A stretch of DNA of 64,000 bases from Metallosphaera tengchongensis (lineage in GTDB: Archaea; Thermoproteota; Thermoprotei_A; Sulfolobales; Sulfolobaceae), in NCBI RefSeq assembly GCF_013343295.1, contig NZ_CP049074.1, positions 911,501 to 975,500 of the forward strand, read 5' to 3'. Below are positions 36,575-48,404 of the stretch, piece by piece. The position numbers and the translations under genes are program-made. The stretch's first letter is position 1, and every line of letters begins with the position of its first letter. The notes under the pieces are model-generated. The model worked only from the letters and a program-made list of their open reading frames with translations, made no database searches and was not told the DNA's origin.

Positions 36575-37110
36575 CCGTGGCAAGGTTAGGAACCAACGTT
36601 TATTTAGTGGGTAGTAGAGAGCAAGGAAATAACGGGAATTCATATCTTGTGGGCTTCAATGAAGGTTTCGTAATAATAGACTCTGGGGGGATAAGTGACC
36701 CATTAAACGTGGCCAGAAATGTACTTGAGGTAGTTTCAAGGAAAGACTTGAAATATCTGATTTTAACCAGTTGCATCCCTGATGCCGCTGCAGGTGCAAA
36801 ATTCCTAGCGGAGACTTTGGGAGTTAAGTTATTGATACATGAATTAGACGCCAGCTGGGTAAGGAAAGGGAACTGCATGGGAATAGAATATCCTCCTGTC
36901 TCCCCCTTTATGGTTTTGAGAGGAAATATAGAAAAAATAGGGGATCTATTAATTCTACGAACTGGAACTCCAACCAAAGGCTCCATAATGACGATCAAAG
37001 GAGATTATCTTTTCTCAGGCTCATCTAGGATTTCGATTCTAGACACAAAAAGAATTAAGTATGTTTTCGGGCTTTATGAATACTCGAGGTCTAACAAACA
37101 TGGTTTTTGA
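36571..37110 (+). CDS. metallo-beta-lactamase-fold protein without the metal motif
   Basis: The 179 residues follow the MBL fold at the N-terminus (NSYLVGFNEGFVIIDSGG, then a helix and LKYLILTS). Where active enzymes have THxHxDHxxG, this one reads TSCIPDAAAGAKFL, so only an Asp remains and zinc binding is unlikely. The late region (LILRTGTPTKGSIMTIKGDYLFSGSS) resembles the MBL H-T-PGHTPGS block with the His residues replaced. It starts at TTG overlapping the previous stop (TTGA). The function is unknown; binding of a nucleotide or a structural role is possible. Confidence 0.65.
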   Translation: MTVARLGTNVYLVGSREQGNNGNSYLVGFNEGFVIIDSGGISDPLNVARNVLEVVSRKDLKYLILTSCIPDAAAGAKFLAETLGVKLLIHELDASWVRKGNCMGIEYPPVSPFMVLRGNIEKIGDLLILRTGTPTKGSIMTIKGDYLFSGSSRISILDTKRIKYVFGLYEYSRSNKHGF

Positions 37111-37270
37111 AGAACTATGTGGCTCGTGTTTTAGGCTTAAGTTAGTGAAGTTCTGCGAAATTAGAGAAATCAACGTGTGCCCGGATTGTTGCACTACTTG
37201 CAGACTTAGGGATAAGTGCGACTTAAGAGTATGGTTTTATACCTTGAGACCGCCAATTCCTAAACCATGA
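37100..37270 (+). CDS. small Cys-rich protein, predicted zinc binder
   Basis: No family was recognised. From the ATG at 37100 there are 56 residues with eight Cys: CGSC near residue 6, a lone Cys, then CPDCC and TTCRLRDKC, spaced as in paired zinc knuckles, and a proline-rich tail. It overlaps the MBL-fold gene by 11 bases and arfC by four (ATGA). The tight coupling suggests it works with one of these two, for example as a small partner subunit; this is inference. Confidence 0.6.
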   Translation: MVFEELCGSCFRLKLVKFCEIREINVCPDCCTTCRLRDKCDLRVWFYTLRPPIPKP

Positions 37271-37896
37271 GACCTTATGTTATCCTATCTAGCACAATGA
37301 CAATAGACGGAAGGTTAGCGTCTAGAGATTCATATAGTGAACTAAGTTGCCGGTATGACAAGGAAAGACAACACATTTTAAGGAGCGAAGTTGATGCCGT
37401 TATGGTTGGGGCAAATACAGCAAGGATAGATAATCCTAAATTGACGATTAAATATTCTATGGGCCAAAATCCTCTAAGAGTAATAGTAACAGCTTCTGGT
37501 AAGCTAGATGAGAATTTAAGGGTATTTGAGGTTCCACCACCAACTGTCGTGTACACAAAAAATCCAAAGGAATTAGATCATCTTGTAGAGAAAGGGGTTA
37601 AGATAAGAATTTTCTCTAAGACATGTGAAATTCTGGAGGATCTATATTCATTCTTTCAGGTTAAGAAGGTTATGGTTGAGGGTGGAGGAAAACTCAATTG
37701 GTCCCTCCTAAAGGAGAATTGCATAGACGAGATAAGGCTGACTATATCCCCTAAAATATTTGGGGCTGGAGTATCAGTTTTCGATGGAGAGGGATTTCCT
37801 GGAGCGTTATCCCCTACATTCAAACTGTTTTCTGCATATCTTTGCCAATGTAGAGAAGAAATAGTTATTACGTATAAAAAAATTAATAAAAAATAA
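37267..37896 (+). CDS. arfC: 2,5-diamino-6-ribosylaminopyrimidinone 5'-phosphate reductase
   Basis: RibD C-terminal-type NADPH reductase of archaeal riboflavin synthesis, reducing the ribosyl side chain to ribityl. The 209 residues include SSTMTIDGRLAS, DAVMVGANTARIDNP, LRVIVTASGKLDE, VMVEGGGKLNWSLL and the terminal EEIVITYKK. It supplies the step between the GTP cyclohydrolase III product and lumazine synthase, whose genes lie at 12.5-14.8 kb. Its operon partners (regulator, MBL-fold protein, Cys-rich protein) are not known flavin genes. Confidence 0.9.
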   Translation: MRPYVILSSTMTIDGRLASRDSYSELSCRYDKERQHILRSEVDAVMVGANTARIDNPKLTIKYSMGQNPLRVIVTASGKLDENLRVFEVPPPTVVYTKNPKELDHLVEKGVKIRIFSKTCEILEDLYSFFQVKKVMVEGGGKLNWSLLKENCIDEIRLTISPKIFGAGVSVFDGEGFPGALSPTFKLFSAYLCQCREEIVITYKKINKK

Positions 37897-37900
37897 TATT

Positions 37901-39646
37901 TTACTCCTGGAAGTATTTATAGGTCTGCTTGTATATTTCTCCCTTTTCAAGAGCACTTGCTACTCTTCTGTACTTCATGGCATCGCCTAGGCTATTCTCA
38001 CCATACTTCTTTATCCAATCATCTAGAGGTATCTGATATTCTCGTAATACTTTATCCCTGTAAAGGTCGTTAAGTACATTGTACGTGCAGAAGGGGATAA
38101 CTCTACCATCTGGAACTACATAATGTATGTCGCATCTCATTACCCTATTGATATCATAGTTATAGAGATCCATAAAGTGCATAGTTCCTAAGAACAATGT
38201 CCTATAGTGCCACTCTCCAAGTGCCTCGTAATTATGACTAACCACCACATTATAGAGCATCTTGTAAACGTCGAAGTCCTTAGGTCCCTTCTCCTTATCG
38301 ATGAACTTCCTGATGTTATAAAGAAGCTTCAACCCGACCCAATACTTGCTGGTCCCTTCTCTCAGTTCCTCAGACTTCTCCTTGAAGTATTCTAGTAATC
38401 CCTCTAAATCGATAAACTTGGATATAGGTATGAAGTGAGGTTCGTTGTCCTTCCATTCCACGTACACATAAGTACCTGCACCGCAACTTGGGTGATTGGC
38501 CATCTCAAACTGCTCCTTTCCTGTTAAGGCCTCCACGAGCCTGGAGAACACAACAGAAGTTCCTATGGGATACCAACTATCTCTGGTTATTTCTCCATCC
38601 GTTTGATCCTCAACGTTCTTCAGAACCTCTGGAATTGTTATCCTGAACTTAGCTCTCATGTTTCTCTTCATCATTCCCGTTAAACTCACAGGCTGGAAAT
38701 TGATAGCTCTTACGACGTCCATATTTCTGGCAGCAAACTTTACAATATTTCCTAGATCATGATCATTTACTGTCTTAATAACTGTAGGAACTAGAACAAC
38801 GCTGGTCATTCCTGCCCTTCTGAATACTTCTAAAGTATATGGAACCTCCCAATGGTTTTTAGGGTTAGTCTTTCTAGTAGTTCCGTCGAAACTCATGTAG
38901 ACAGTGTTTACTCCGGCTTCACGTAAAGCCACAGCGTATCTTACGGCCTTGTCTGGATCGCTCATATACATCTTGGCAAATGTACCACCCCAACTATTGA
39001 GTTGGACGTGTTTTACTCCAGATTCCCTCAATAGCTTAATTACCTCGATGATGTCTTCTCTAAGAGTAGGCTCTCCTCCAGTCACTTGGATAACCAAAGT
39101 TGTATCTTGCCTCTTAAGCTGATCCACCATGAACTTTATTTGCTCTAGGGTCGGCTCGAAGACATATCCAGCTTTCTCTGCGTAGAAGAAGCAATACCAA
39201 CAAGACAAATCGCATCTATTGGTTATTACAAGGTTAACCAAGGCTGAATGCTGATGATGCATTGGGCATAGCCCACAATTGTAGGGACATGGCGATTTCA
39301 AATCCACGTAAGGTACCTTCGGCCCCTTACCTTCATACTCCCAATAGTCGAACTTGTAATACATCCCTACGTCTCCGTAATAAAGGTCTTCAAACTCTCC
39401 ATGATCAGGGCATATTTTCCTAATATACATTTTTTCATTTTTCTCAAAAATTGTAGCAGGAAGCAGTCTGTAACATGCCGGACAAAGGGAGTGGGTAACT
39501 CTAATTAGCTTCTCATCTTCTGAAAGCTTAGGTAAGGGTCCGCCTATTTTAATATCCCTATCCCCAAACTTTACTACTCCGTCTTCAAACTTAGAAGGCG
39601 CTGGTAATAATCTAAAGCCATTACTCTTTTCCTCCACTTGAGCCAT
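37901..39646 (-). CDS. tes: tetraether lipid synthase, radical SAM
   Basis: Radical SAM enzyme of 581 residues matching the Tes family (MJ0619 type), which joins two archaeol chains by carbon-carbon bonds to form the membrane-spanning GDGT lipids. The radical SAM cluster is Cys145-x3-Cys149-x2-Cys152 (RCDLSCWYC). Further Cys groups are CPAC (55-58) with CPDHG (79), and CPYNCGLC (120-127); another pair (CDIHYVV...PFC) lies near the C-terminus. The extra clusters fit a multi-iron-sulfur enzyme. The [11 protein letters not shown] motif follows. It is expected in a thermoacidophile, acting at the cytoplasmic membrane. A role elsewhere is unlikely. Confidence 0.88.
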   Translation of the reverse strand: MAQVEEKSNGFRLLPAPSKFEDGVVKFGDRDIKIGGPLPKLSEDEKLIRVTHSLCPACYRLLPATIFEKNEKMYIRKICPDHGEFEDLYYGDVGMYYKFDYWEYEGKGPKVPYVDLKSPCPYNCGLCPMHHQHSALVNLVITNRCDLSCWYCFFYAEKAGYVFEPTLEQIKFMVDQLKRQDTTLVIQVTGGEPTLREDIIEVIKLLRESGVKHVQLNSWGGTFAKMYMSDPDKAVRYAVALREAGVNTVYMSFDGTTRKTNPKNHWEVPYTLEVFRRAGMTSVVLVPTVIKTVNDHDLGNIVKFAARNMDVVRAINFQPVSLTGMMKRNMRAKFRITIPEVLKNVEDQTDGEITRDSWYPIGTSVVFSRLVEALTGKEQFEMANHPSCGAGTYVYVEWKDNEPHFIPISKFIDLEGLLEYFKEKSEELREGTSKYWVGLKLLYNIRKFIDKEKGPKDFDVYKMLYNVVVSHNYEALGEWHYRTLFLGTMHFMDLYNYDINRVMRCDIHYVVPDGRVIPFCTYNVLNDLYRDKVLREYQIPLDDWIKKYGENSLGDAMKYRRVASALEKGEIYKQTYKYFQE

Positions 39647-39712
39647 GCAGATCTAGTGATCAATTGTTAGCACTATATATAAGTCTATTCACCCAATAAA
39701 CGGGTTATTTGG

Positions 39713-40651
39713 TTAAAACCAACCTTTAAAATTGTCCCAGCCATGAATTTCTAACATTTTGGAGTTAAGAGTTATTGATTTGGATTCGATGACCTCACCT
39801 ATTCTAATGACATTCAACCCGTCGGATTTTGCAATTTCCTCAAACATTTTTGAATTCGGTTTCTTTACTACAAAAATTGTCTCATACTCTTCTCCGCTGA
39901 ACTTGAGTATATCCTCGATTCCATAGGTCCCATTATCAACCAACTCTTGAGTAAAGTCAATTAAAGGTATTTGGTGTAAATTCACGCCGTTTCCTAAGTA
40001 ATTAATCATTTTCTTCAAAGTAACCAATAATCCGTCACTGATGTCCGTTGAGAATGCGACAACCCCACAGGCCTTTTTATGTAATTTTATTAATGTCCTG
40101 TTAACAATAGGGTGCATCAATTTCTGTTTAGCTTCATTAAGGAGAGGGACTTTACCTTTAGAGGTATACCATAAAAATGCGTTAGTGGTGTAGCCTAACT
40201 TTCCTGTGATAAAAATTATGTCACCGGGCTCTGGCTTAGGTCTGTCATGGCATATGAGTTCCCCGCATCCAACAATATCTATCCAACCACTTCCATTGGT
40301 GGAGTTTGTATCCCCACCAACATAGGAAGATTCATAGTAGTCCGCTGCATCTTTAATCCCTTTCATTAACATTTGTGCTTCATCAACTTCCAGTTCAGGA
40401 TTCAAACCGACAGAGGAAAGAATAAATTTAGGAACCGATCCTGAGGAGATTAGGTCGCTAAAAGTTGCCACTACAGCCTTCCAGCCTATATCGTAAAGAT
40501 CCATGAATGGAAGAGTGTTACTTATAGGAAACCCATCTACTTTGAGTACAATACCGTCATGAACATAGACATCGAGATTTACATCAGTTGAGACATATCT
40601 TGAGATCACATCCTTGATGAAGCCATGTTCTCCAATCTCCTTTAATTTCAT
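39713..40651 (-). CDS. thiL: thiamine-monophosphate kinase-like (AIR synthase-related) protein
   Basis: PurM/ThiL-fold protein of 312 residues, probably phosphorylating thiamine monophosphate to the diphosphate. It has DIGWKAVVATFSDLISSG, YVGGDTNST, FITGKLGYTTNAFLWY, AFSTDISDGLL and FSGEEYETIFVV, as in ThiL. The first Gly-Asp-Asp motif is weaker than usual, so a related PurM-like activity cannot be excluded. The ATG at 40651 is used: a longer reading frame runs into tRNA-Thr, whose 3' end is at 40671. GGTGAT precedes the start. Confidence 0.85.
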   Translation of the reverse strand: MKLKEIGEHGFIKDVISRYVSTDVNLDVYVHDGIVLKVDGFPISNTLPFMDLYDIGWKAVVATFSDLISSGSVPKFILSSVGLNPELEVDEAQMLMKGIKDAADYYESSYVGGDTNSTNGSGWIDIVGCGELICHDRPKPEPGDIIFITGKLGYTTNAFLWYTSKGKVPLLNEAKQKLMHPIVNRTLIKLHKKACGVVAFSTDISDGLLVTLKKMINYLGNGVNLHQIPLIDFTQELVDNGTYGIEDILKFSGEEYETIFVVKKPNSKMFEEIAKSDGLNVIRIGEVIESKSITLNSKMLEIHGWDNFKGWF

Positions 40652-40670
40652 TATATCACCTAACGATAAA

Positions 40671-40756
<86 letters not shown>

Positions 40757-40953
40757 TAATCAATGATGTTAACAAATGATATTAATGCGTTACTGTCCTT
40801 TCCACTTGGTAAAACTGCCAACGGTTTTTTGGGAATTTAATTTTCACGTACTCTTCACAAAGCTATTTTTCCATATAACTTATGATTTCAAATTTCCCAT
40901 AACGCCTAGAGGATCGGTAAGAAAATTTCATAGCAATGCTTAAAACAAATTAC

Positions 40954-42306
40954 TTACCTCTCCACTTCCTTAACTACGGTCTCGTAATAGGCGATAGCCC
41001 TCCTTATTAATTCCTTGTATTCGCCTAAGTATTTTTGGGGGTTAAGAACCTCTTTTAGTTCATCATCGTTAAATAAGTTCTTTATGGTATCGTTATCCTT
41101 AGCGACCTCATACAACGTTTTATTTTCCGTTTTAGCTTCCCTAGACAGACGACTTACAATTTCATGCGCTTTATGCCTAGACATACCCTTTAGGGTCAAG
41201 TTGATCATAAGGCTTTCGGCCATATTTAGACCTTTTGTCAGTTGGAGATTTCTTTTTAATGATCCTGGATAAACTCTCAGGTTAGTTAGTAAATCATAAA
41301 AACTATCTAACATCTCATCCATTATCAGAAAGACATGAGGAATGATAAATCTCTCACTGGAACTGTTGGTCAGATCCCTCTCATGCCACAATGGAATATT
41401 CTCAAGCGCCGGTATCACCATACCCCTCATTAGCTTAGCTAATCCGCTTACTTTCTCCGCCGTTACTGGATTCTCCTTATGAGGCATTGTACTGCTTCCT
41501 ACCCTGTTACCTACACCCTCTGCAAGCTCCCCGATCTCTGGCCTCATGAGTTCGCGCACCTCTATGGCAAACCTATCCATTACTGAAGCCGCTATCGTCA
41601 TGTTACTAATCAACTCTGCAAAACCATCTCTGGGCGCTATCTGCGTTGATATGGCATGGGGTTCCAAACCCAACTCTTCCATAACTCGTTTCTCTACTTC
41701 AATTCCGTTACTTCCCCACGCAGCCATAGTACCCACAGCTCCGCTCATCTTGCCTAAAACTACTCTTTTCTCTGTCTCCAAAAGTCTCTCCAGTGCTCTT
41801 GACATCTCATACAAATAATTAGCCATTTTGAAACCCAAAGTTATAGGTACAGCGTGCTGCCCGTGAGTTCTCCCTACCATCACTTCGTCTTCATATGTAA
41901 TACTATACTCCTTTAATTTTTCTAATATTCTTCTGATCTTTTTCTTTATTACGCTCAACGCGTCCTTGACGATAAGAGCGTTGGCCGTATCCACAATATC
42001 GTAACTAGTGGCCCCAAAGTGAATGAACCTGCCAGAGTCCCCTGATTTCTCTGCTAGAGCTACTACCATTGCCATAACATCGTGTCCTAACTTGCTCTCT
42101 AGCTCATCTATTTCTTCTATTCGAAGACTCTTCGAAGCTTCCTTGACTTTCTGAACATCTTCCTTTGATACATATCCTAGGTCACTCAATGCGTTCAAAA
42201 TTGCTAACTCTACTCTTATTCTGTACTGGAGTGACGACTCTCTCGTAAATATCCTCTTCATCTCTCCGCTTCCATATCTCCAATCTATTGGACATACAAT
42301 ATCCAT
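40954..42306 (-). CDS. purB: adenylosuccinate lyase
   Basis: Cleaves SAICAR to AICAR and adenylosuccinate to AMP. From the ATG at 42306 the protein is 450 residues. Signatures are [30 protein letters not shown] and the fumarase-family [15 protein letters not shown] (catalytic Ser loop). The longer frame to 42357 would enter the shared promoter of the divergent purP gene and is not used. The divergent arrangement purB-purP-purP-purA groups the late purine steps. Confidence 0.95.
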   Translation of the reverse strand: MDIVCPIDWRYGSGEMKRIFTRESSLQYRIRVELAILNALSDLGYVSKEDVQKVKEASKSLRIEEIDELESKLGHDVMAMVVALAEKSGDSGRFIHFGATSYDIVDTANALIVKDALSVIKKKIRRILEKLKEYSITYEDEVMVGRTHGQHAVPITLGFKMANYLYEMSRALERLLETEKRVVLGKMSGAVGTMAAWGSNGIEVEKRVMEELGLEPHAISTQIAPRDGFAELISNMTIAASVMDRFAIEVRELMRPEIGELAEGVGNRVGSSTMPHKENPVTAEKVSGLAKLMRGMVIPALENIPLWHERDLTNSSSERFIIPHVFLIMDEMLDSFYDLLTNLRVYPGSLKRNLQLTKGLNMAESLMINLTLKGMSRHKAHEIVSRLSREAKTENKTLYEVAKDNDTIKNLFNDDELKEVLNPQKYLGEYKELIRRAIAYYETVVKEVER

Positions 42307-42369
42307 ATTCTTTGAGAGCTCAGAGAAGCTTAAAATAATACCTCTTCTCAAAAACACTTGTTGCTCAAA

Positions 42370-43368
42370 ATGTCTATTATTACCCTAGCTAGCCACTCCT
42401 CTCTTCAAATACTTCACGGAGCAAAGAAGGAGGGATTCCAGACCGAAATAGTAGTGGATAAAAAAAGACAAAGCTTCTACAAAAGATTTCCCTTTATTGA
42501 TAAATTTCATGTCTACTCCAACGAGGATGAAGCCGTCTCACTTATCAATAATATACAAGACTCTATTTTTATACCGCACGGTAGTCTTATAGAGTATATA
42601 GGGATGGAGAGAGTCTCTAAAATAAGGATCCCCATTTTCGGGAACAGATCTCTCTTTCCTTGGGAGTCTAATCAAGAGAAGAAAATGAAATTGTTAGAAT
42701 TGAGCAAAATCAAAACCCCCACCAGGTTCAGTGACCCGGAAGAAGTTGATAGAACAGTGATAGTGAAACTTCCTGGAGCTAAGGGTGGGAAGGGGTATTT
42801 CGTAGCTAGGAGCAAGGGGGAGGTGAAGGATGGAATAAGGAGGTTATTGGACAAAGGAATGGTAAATGACCAAAGGGAAATAATAATCCAGGAATATGTG
42901 ATCGGAATTCCTATGTACTTCCAGTTTTTCTATAGTCCGATCTTTCGTAGGGTGGAATTAACTGGAATAGATATAAGGTACGAAACTAACATAGATGGTC
43001 TGAAAAGGCTTCCCTCATGGATCTCTCAGGAACCCTCTTTCGTGGTAGCAGGTAATATCCCGGCTGTAGCTAGAGAAAGTCTTCTACCTGCAGTGTTCGA
43101 CTACGCCGAAAGCTTCGTAGCAACGACCAGGGAAGTTGTACCCCCAGGGATTATAGGACCTTTCTGCTTAGAGTCAATTGTTACTGAAAACCTGGACGTG
43201 ATAGTGTTTGAGTTCTCAGGTAGAATCGTAGCGGGGACGAACTTATACATAGATGGAAGCCCCTACAGCTGGCTCTATTGGGATGAACCCATGAGCGTTG
43301 GGAGAAGGATATCTAGAGAAATAAAACTTGCAAAGGAAAACAATAGAACCAGTGAGGTGACCACATAG
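42370..43368 (+). CDS. purP: formate-dependent AICAR formyltransferase PurP, paralogue 1
   Basis: ATP-grasp enzyme forming FAICAR from AICAR, formate and ATP, replacing the folate enzyme of most organisms. The 332 residues open [21 protein letters not shown] (PurP hallmark), with the intact Gly-rich ATP loop [46 protein letters not shown] and [12 protein letters not shown]. The ATG at 42370 is used. It starts 63 bases from purB with a TATA-like TTAAAATAAT between. The next gene is a paralogue and begins in the last base. Confidence 0.93.
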   Translation: MSIITLASHSSLQILHGAKKEGFQTEIVVDKKRQSFYKRFPFIDKFHVYSNEDEAVSLINNIQDSIFIPHGSLIEYIGMERVSKIRIPIFGNRSLFPWESNQEKKMKLLELSKIKTPTRFSDPEEVDRTVIVKLPGAKGGKGYFVARSKGEVKDGIRRLLDKGMVNDQREIIIQEYVIGIPMYFQFFYSPIFRRVELTGIDIRYETNIDGLKRLPSWISQEPSFVVAGNIPAVARESLLPAVFDYAESFVATTREVVPPGIIGPFCLESIVTENLDVIVFEFSGRIVAGTNLYIDGSPYSWLYWDEPMSVGRRISREIKLAKENNRTSEVTT

Positions 43369-44411
43369 TGAGGATCGCTTCCGTAGCCAGCCACTCGGCC
43401 CTAGACGTTTTTGACGGTGCAAAGGATGAGGGATTTTATACAGTAGCACTTTGTAAGAAAGGTAGAGAAAGACCTTATATTGAATTTAAAAGGGTAGTGG
43501 ATGAATGTATTATACTCGATGATTTTAAAGAAATTATCACGGACAAGGTTCAAAGCAGACTACTACAGCAAGACACTCTGATTGTCCCTAATAGAAGTAT
43601 GGCAGTTTACCTCGGTTACGACGCAATAGAATCAATGAGAGTCAAATTCTTCGGGAACAGAATGATGCTTAGATGGGAAGAGAGAAGTGGAGATAAGAAT
43701 TATTACAAAATTCTTAAAGAAGCTGGAATAAAATATCCAAAAATAATAAAACCGGAGGAAATTGAGGACCCTGTTATTGTAAAGTTACCTGAGGCTAGGC
43801 GTAGAGTCGAGAGGGGATTCTTTTTTGCATCTGACTCTGAAGATTTCAAGCAAAAGCTCCAAAAACTAACCAAGGACGGTGTAATAGATGAGGAAAGCGT
43901 AACTAAAATGGTAATAGAGCAATTCATATTCGGAGCGTACTTTAATGTAAACTATTTCTACTCACCCATATTTGATAGAGTGGAGATAATTAGTGTGGAT
44001 AGAAGAATTCAGAGTGATTGGGACTCCTTTTACAGATTACCCGCAGAAATACAAATCAAACTCAAAAAGTATCCAAGGCTTATCGAAGTTGGTCATGAAC
44101 CTGCTACTATTCGCGAGAGTTTACTGGAAAAGCTATTTGACGCAGGATACTCGTTTGTCGAAGCTACGAAGAAACTTGAAAAACCTGGTATAATAGGACC
44201 TTTCACCTTACAATTGGCAGTTACCCCAGATCTAGACATAGTTGTCTTTGATGTAGCGCCTCGAATTGGAGGAGGAACCAATGCGTACATGGGGATAGGC
44301 AGTCAGTACTCCAAACTTTACTTTGGGAAACCTATCAGCTTGGGTAGAAGGATAGCAATTGAGATTAAGGAGGCCATAATCAAGAGAGAGCTGGACGTTA
44401 TAGTAAGCTGA
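43368..44411 (+). CDS. PurP paralogue 2 with altered ATP loop
   Basis: A 347-residue PurP-family protein ([21 protein letters not shown] at the start, [56 protein letters not shown]). It differs at the nucleotide loop: [12 protein letters not shown] in paralogue 1 becomes [14 protein letters not shown], losing the glycines. It may use another substrate, form a hetero-oligomer with paralogue 1, or be poorly active; none of these is shown. It starts with GTG sharing one base with the previous stop. Confidence 0.85.
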   Translation: MRIASVASHSALDVFDGAKDEGFYTVALCKKGRERPYIEFKRVVDECIILDDFKEIITDKVQSRLLQQDTLIVPNRSMAVYLGYDAIESMRVKFFGNRMMLRWEERSGDKNYYKILKEAGIKYPKIIKPEEIEDPVIVKLPEARRRVERGFFFASDSEDFKQKLQKLTKDGVIDEESVTKMVIEQFIFGAYFNVNYFYSPIFDRVEIISVDRRIQSDWDSFYRLPAEIQIKLKKYPRLIEVGHEPATIRESLLEKLFDAGYSFVEATKKLEKPGIIGPFTLQLAVTPDLDIVVFDVAPRIGGGTNAYMGIGSQYSKLYFGKPISLGRRIAIEIKEAIIKRELDVIVS

Positions 44412-44546
44412 TTTATAATTATAAAATTTTAGTAATTCTAGTAACAATCTCTTTCAGTTCTATACCAATGTTAAGAATTATAATTATAGAGTATTGACTC
44501 GAGACATTTTTATACCATGAAGTATCACTAATCAAAACGGTGTTTA

Positions 44547-45560
44547 ATGCTCGATATACTCGTTGGAGGTTTTTACGGAGATGAAGGCAAAGGAAAAATA
44601 GCCTCTTACCTTGGTCTCATGGGAGGATACACAGTTTCAGTTAGAACTGGTTCCATTAATGCTGGTCACACAGTGAAATATAACAGTTCTACTTGGAAAA
44701 TTAGAATAATCCCGTCCGCCTTCATTAATCCTAAAGTAACCCTGGCAATTGGACCTGGAGCTCTTACAAGTGTGGAACAGCTGAGAAAGGAAATGATTGA
44801 AACTGGCTCCAGTGAAAGAATAGTAATAGATAAACATGTAGGTATTATTACAGAAGAAGAAATCCAGGAAGAGAGGAAAGACGAACATTTAATGAAAACC
44901 ATTGGAAGCACTGGACAGGGAGTGGGAATGGCTGAAGCAAAGAGAATCCTAAGGAAATTAAAATTGGCAAAAGATTTTGAGGAATTAGAAAAATACATTA
45001 CTGATGTACCTCAAATGCTCTTAGAAAGATTAGACGCTGGAGAAAGAATTATGGTTGAGGGTACTCAGGGGACCTATCTTAGCTTATATCATGGTGAATA
45101 TCCATACGTAACTAGCAGGAACACAACGGCCAGTGGTGTGCTGAGCGAGGTAGGAGTGGGACCAAAGTACGTTGGTCAAATTATAGTTGTTTTTAAATCG
45201 TTTGTCACTAGGGTAGGCGAAGGCTATCTAGAAAATGAACTCACGCCAGAGCAGGCTGAACATCTTGGATTGCTTGAAAGAGGAACGGTTACTGGTAGGG
45301 TCAGAAGAGTATCTCCTTTCAATACACCTTTGGCAAAGAAGGCAATAAGATTGAATTCAGCTACTCAGGTTGCCATAACGAAACTAGACGCTATATTTAA
45401 GGACGCTAAGGGGATTAAAGACTATTCTAAACTTCCGAGAGACGCACGGCTATGGATAGAAGAGCTTGAAAGTGAACTAAAGGTTCCCATAACCCTAATC
45501 GGTACAGGGGAGGATGCAATCGAGACCATTGATCTTAGAAGCGAGAAAATAGGTGATTGA
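44547..45560 (+). CDS. purA: adenylosuccinate synthetase
   Basis: Joins IMP and aspartate using GTP, the first committed step to AMP. At 337 residues it is the short archaeal form. The P-loop is [57 protein letters not shown] and the late TKLDAIF follow. A TATA-like TTTTTATACC lies 35-40 bases upstream. The end overlaps the start region of the FAD oxidoreductase. Confidence 0.95.
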   Translation: MLDILVGGFYGDEGKGKIASYLGLMGGYTVSVRTGSINAGHTVKYNSSTWKIRIIPSAFINPKVTLAIGPGALTSVEQLRKEMIETGSSERIVIDKHVGIITEEEIQEERKDEHLMKTIGSTGQGVGMAEAKRILRKLKLAKDFEELEKYITDVPQMLLERLDAGERIMVEGTQGTYLSLYHGEYPYVTSRNTTASGVLSEVGVGPKYVGQIIVVFKSFVTRVGEGYLENELTPEQAEHLGLLERGTVTGRVRRVSPFNTPLAKKAIRLNSATQVAITKLDAIFKDAKGIKDYSKLPRDARLWIEELESELKVPITLIGTGEDAIETIDLRSEKIGD

Positions 45561-45561
45561 A

Positions 45562-46965
<1,404 letters not shown>

Positions 46966-47441
46966 CCAATTGAGTCACAGGAATATGTAATGATAAAGTG
47001 TTCCTATTAAGTTTCGGCCAATGTGTCCTGAAACTAAGATCTTTTTGATCTAAAATGTTTACTGATATTAAATATTTTATTATTTTAAAAATATTAATTG
47101 TAGGCATTAAATCAAATTAAATTGAAGACATTTTCGGATGACCGAATCTACATGAGGAACTGAATAGTCTAACCCATAATCTTTCTTTATACTTTTCAGT
47201 GTTCTACATTATTTGGAAAAATTTCGCATAACATCCACTGTCTTAATTGAAAATATCTGATAGTAATCCCTAAACTTGATAAAATAATCCGAAAATAATG
47301 GATACTGTTAGGCAATACAGAAGAGATATCATGACTTTAAAGAAATTGGCATGAAATTTCCGTTGTGATACACCTTTCTGTATATTGCTTAGCCTGTCTT
47401 GAGACACAAAATTCTTATATATTATTAAATCTTCTACGCTA
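46966..47441. other. AT-rich intergenic region, no gene seen
   Basis: A 476-base gap between the FAD oxidoreductase and pheA on the same strand. No plausible coding frame was found. It contains a small perfect hairpin AGATC-TTTTT-GATCT (47037-47051), which could act as a terminator or RNA stem, and a long AT-rich stretch (about 47060-47120). The pheA promoter lies at the right end. Confidence 0.5.
47415..47424 (+). promoter_or_regulatory. TATA box of pheA, leaderless start
   Basis: TTATATATTA centred about 23 bases before the pheA TTG codon. The usual archaeal distance from TATA to transcription start places the transcript at or within a few bases of the start codon, so the mRNA is probably leaderless. 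No ribosome-binding site is visible. Confidence 0.6.
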
Positions 47442-48260
47442 TTGGTTGATCCAAATGGAATTTACTTCTTAGGACCTAAGGGTAGTTTTTCCCATGAAGC
47501 GTCATTAAACATGTCCGGTTTGCATGTGGAAGCAAAGTCTATATCTGAAATATTTGAGAAGGTTGCCAATGAAGGCTCGATTGGGGTAGTACCAGTAGAA
47601 AATACGTTGGAAGGCCCAGTCAATGAGACCCTGGATAACTTGTATAAATGGAATGGAGTATTTGTAAATTATAGAATCGATATGAGAATAAAGCTGGTAT
47701 TGGCTGTTAGAAATGGAACTAGGCTAAGTGATGTAAAGAAAATATATTCTCACAGTCATGCGATCCACGAGGCAAGGAATACCCTGAGCAAAATGGGTCT
47801 GACCAATTTCATACCAGTGGAAAGTACATCAAAAGCTGCTCAATTAGCTTCGGAGGAACGAGACTCTGCAGCTATTTGCTCAGAATTTGCTGCAAATATA
47901 TATGGACTGAAGTCAGTATTGAGCGGAATAGAGGACGGAGTTAATATAACAAGGTTTCTTGTAATATCAAAAAACTACACGTCTATTGGGGATCGAACAA
48001 TCGTCCTATTCACAATTCCTGACGTTCCAGGCGCCCTATACAAGGTTTTAGAAAAATTTTATATATATAATATTAATTTGTCCATGATTTATTCTAGACC
48101 TACTAAAATAGTTCCGTGGAACTATTACTTTTACCTAGAGTTTGAGGGGGATGTGGACACCGCGGAAAAGCTGGGTTTAGTTAGAGAGCTAAAGGAAGTT
48201 ACAAATGAGCTCAAGATAAGAGGTAGTTACAAAATGCTTAACAGTGTAAAACACGATTAG
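47442..48260 (+). CDS. pheA: prephenate dehydratase
   Basis: Converts prephenate to phenylpyruvate in phenylalanine synthesis. The 272 residues contain YFLGPKGSFSHEA, VPVENTLEGPVNETLDNL, the catalytic Thr-Arg-Phe (DGVNITRFLVIS) and a C-terminal ACT domain (VLFTIPDVPGALYKVLEKF) for feedback by phenylalanine. No fused chorismate mutase is present. The start is a TTG with a TATA box at the leaderless distance. Confidence 0.92.
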   Translation: MVDPNGIYFLGPKGSFSHEASLNMSGLHVEAKSISEIFEKVANEGSIGVVPVENTLEGPVNETLDNLYKWNGVFVNYRIDMRIKLVLAVRNGTRLSDVKKIYSHSHAIHEARNTLSKMGLTNFIPVESTSKAAQLASEERDSAAICSEFAANIYGLKSVLSGIEDGVNITRFLVISKNYTSIGDRTIVLFTIPDVPGALYKVLEKFYIYNINLSMIYSRPTKIVPWNYYFYLEFEGDVDTAEKLGLVRELKEVTNELKIRGSYKMLNSVKHD

Positions 48261-48404
48261 TAAATTCTTTTCTTTTTAAGAACGGTGCGACTTATAAATA
48301 TAATCATTACTCTATACCAATTCAGCGTCTCTCTAACCTTACAATTGACGAAAAACCACGGCCTATAGGACGTAGAGGAAGTCAGTATAATACTAGGAAG
48401 GAGT

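Noticed and set aside
42307-42357. Upstream extension of purB
   Set aside because: It covers the divergent promoter with purP, and the family begins near the ATG at 42306.
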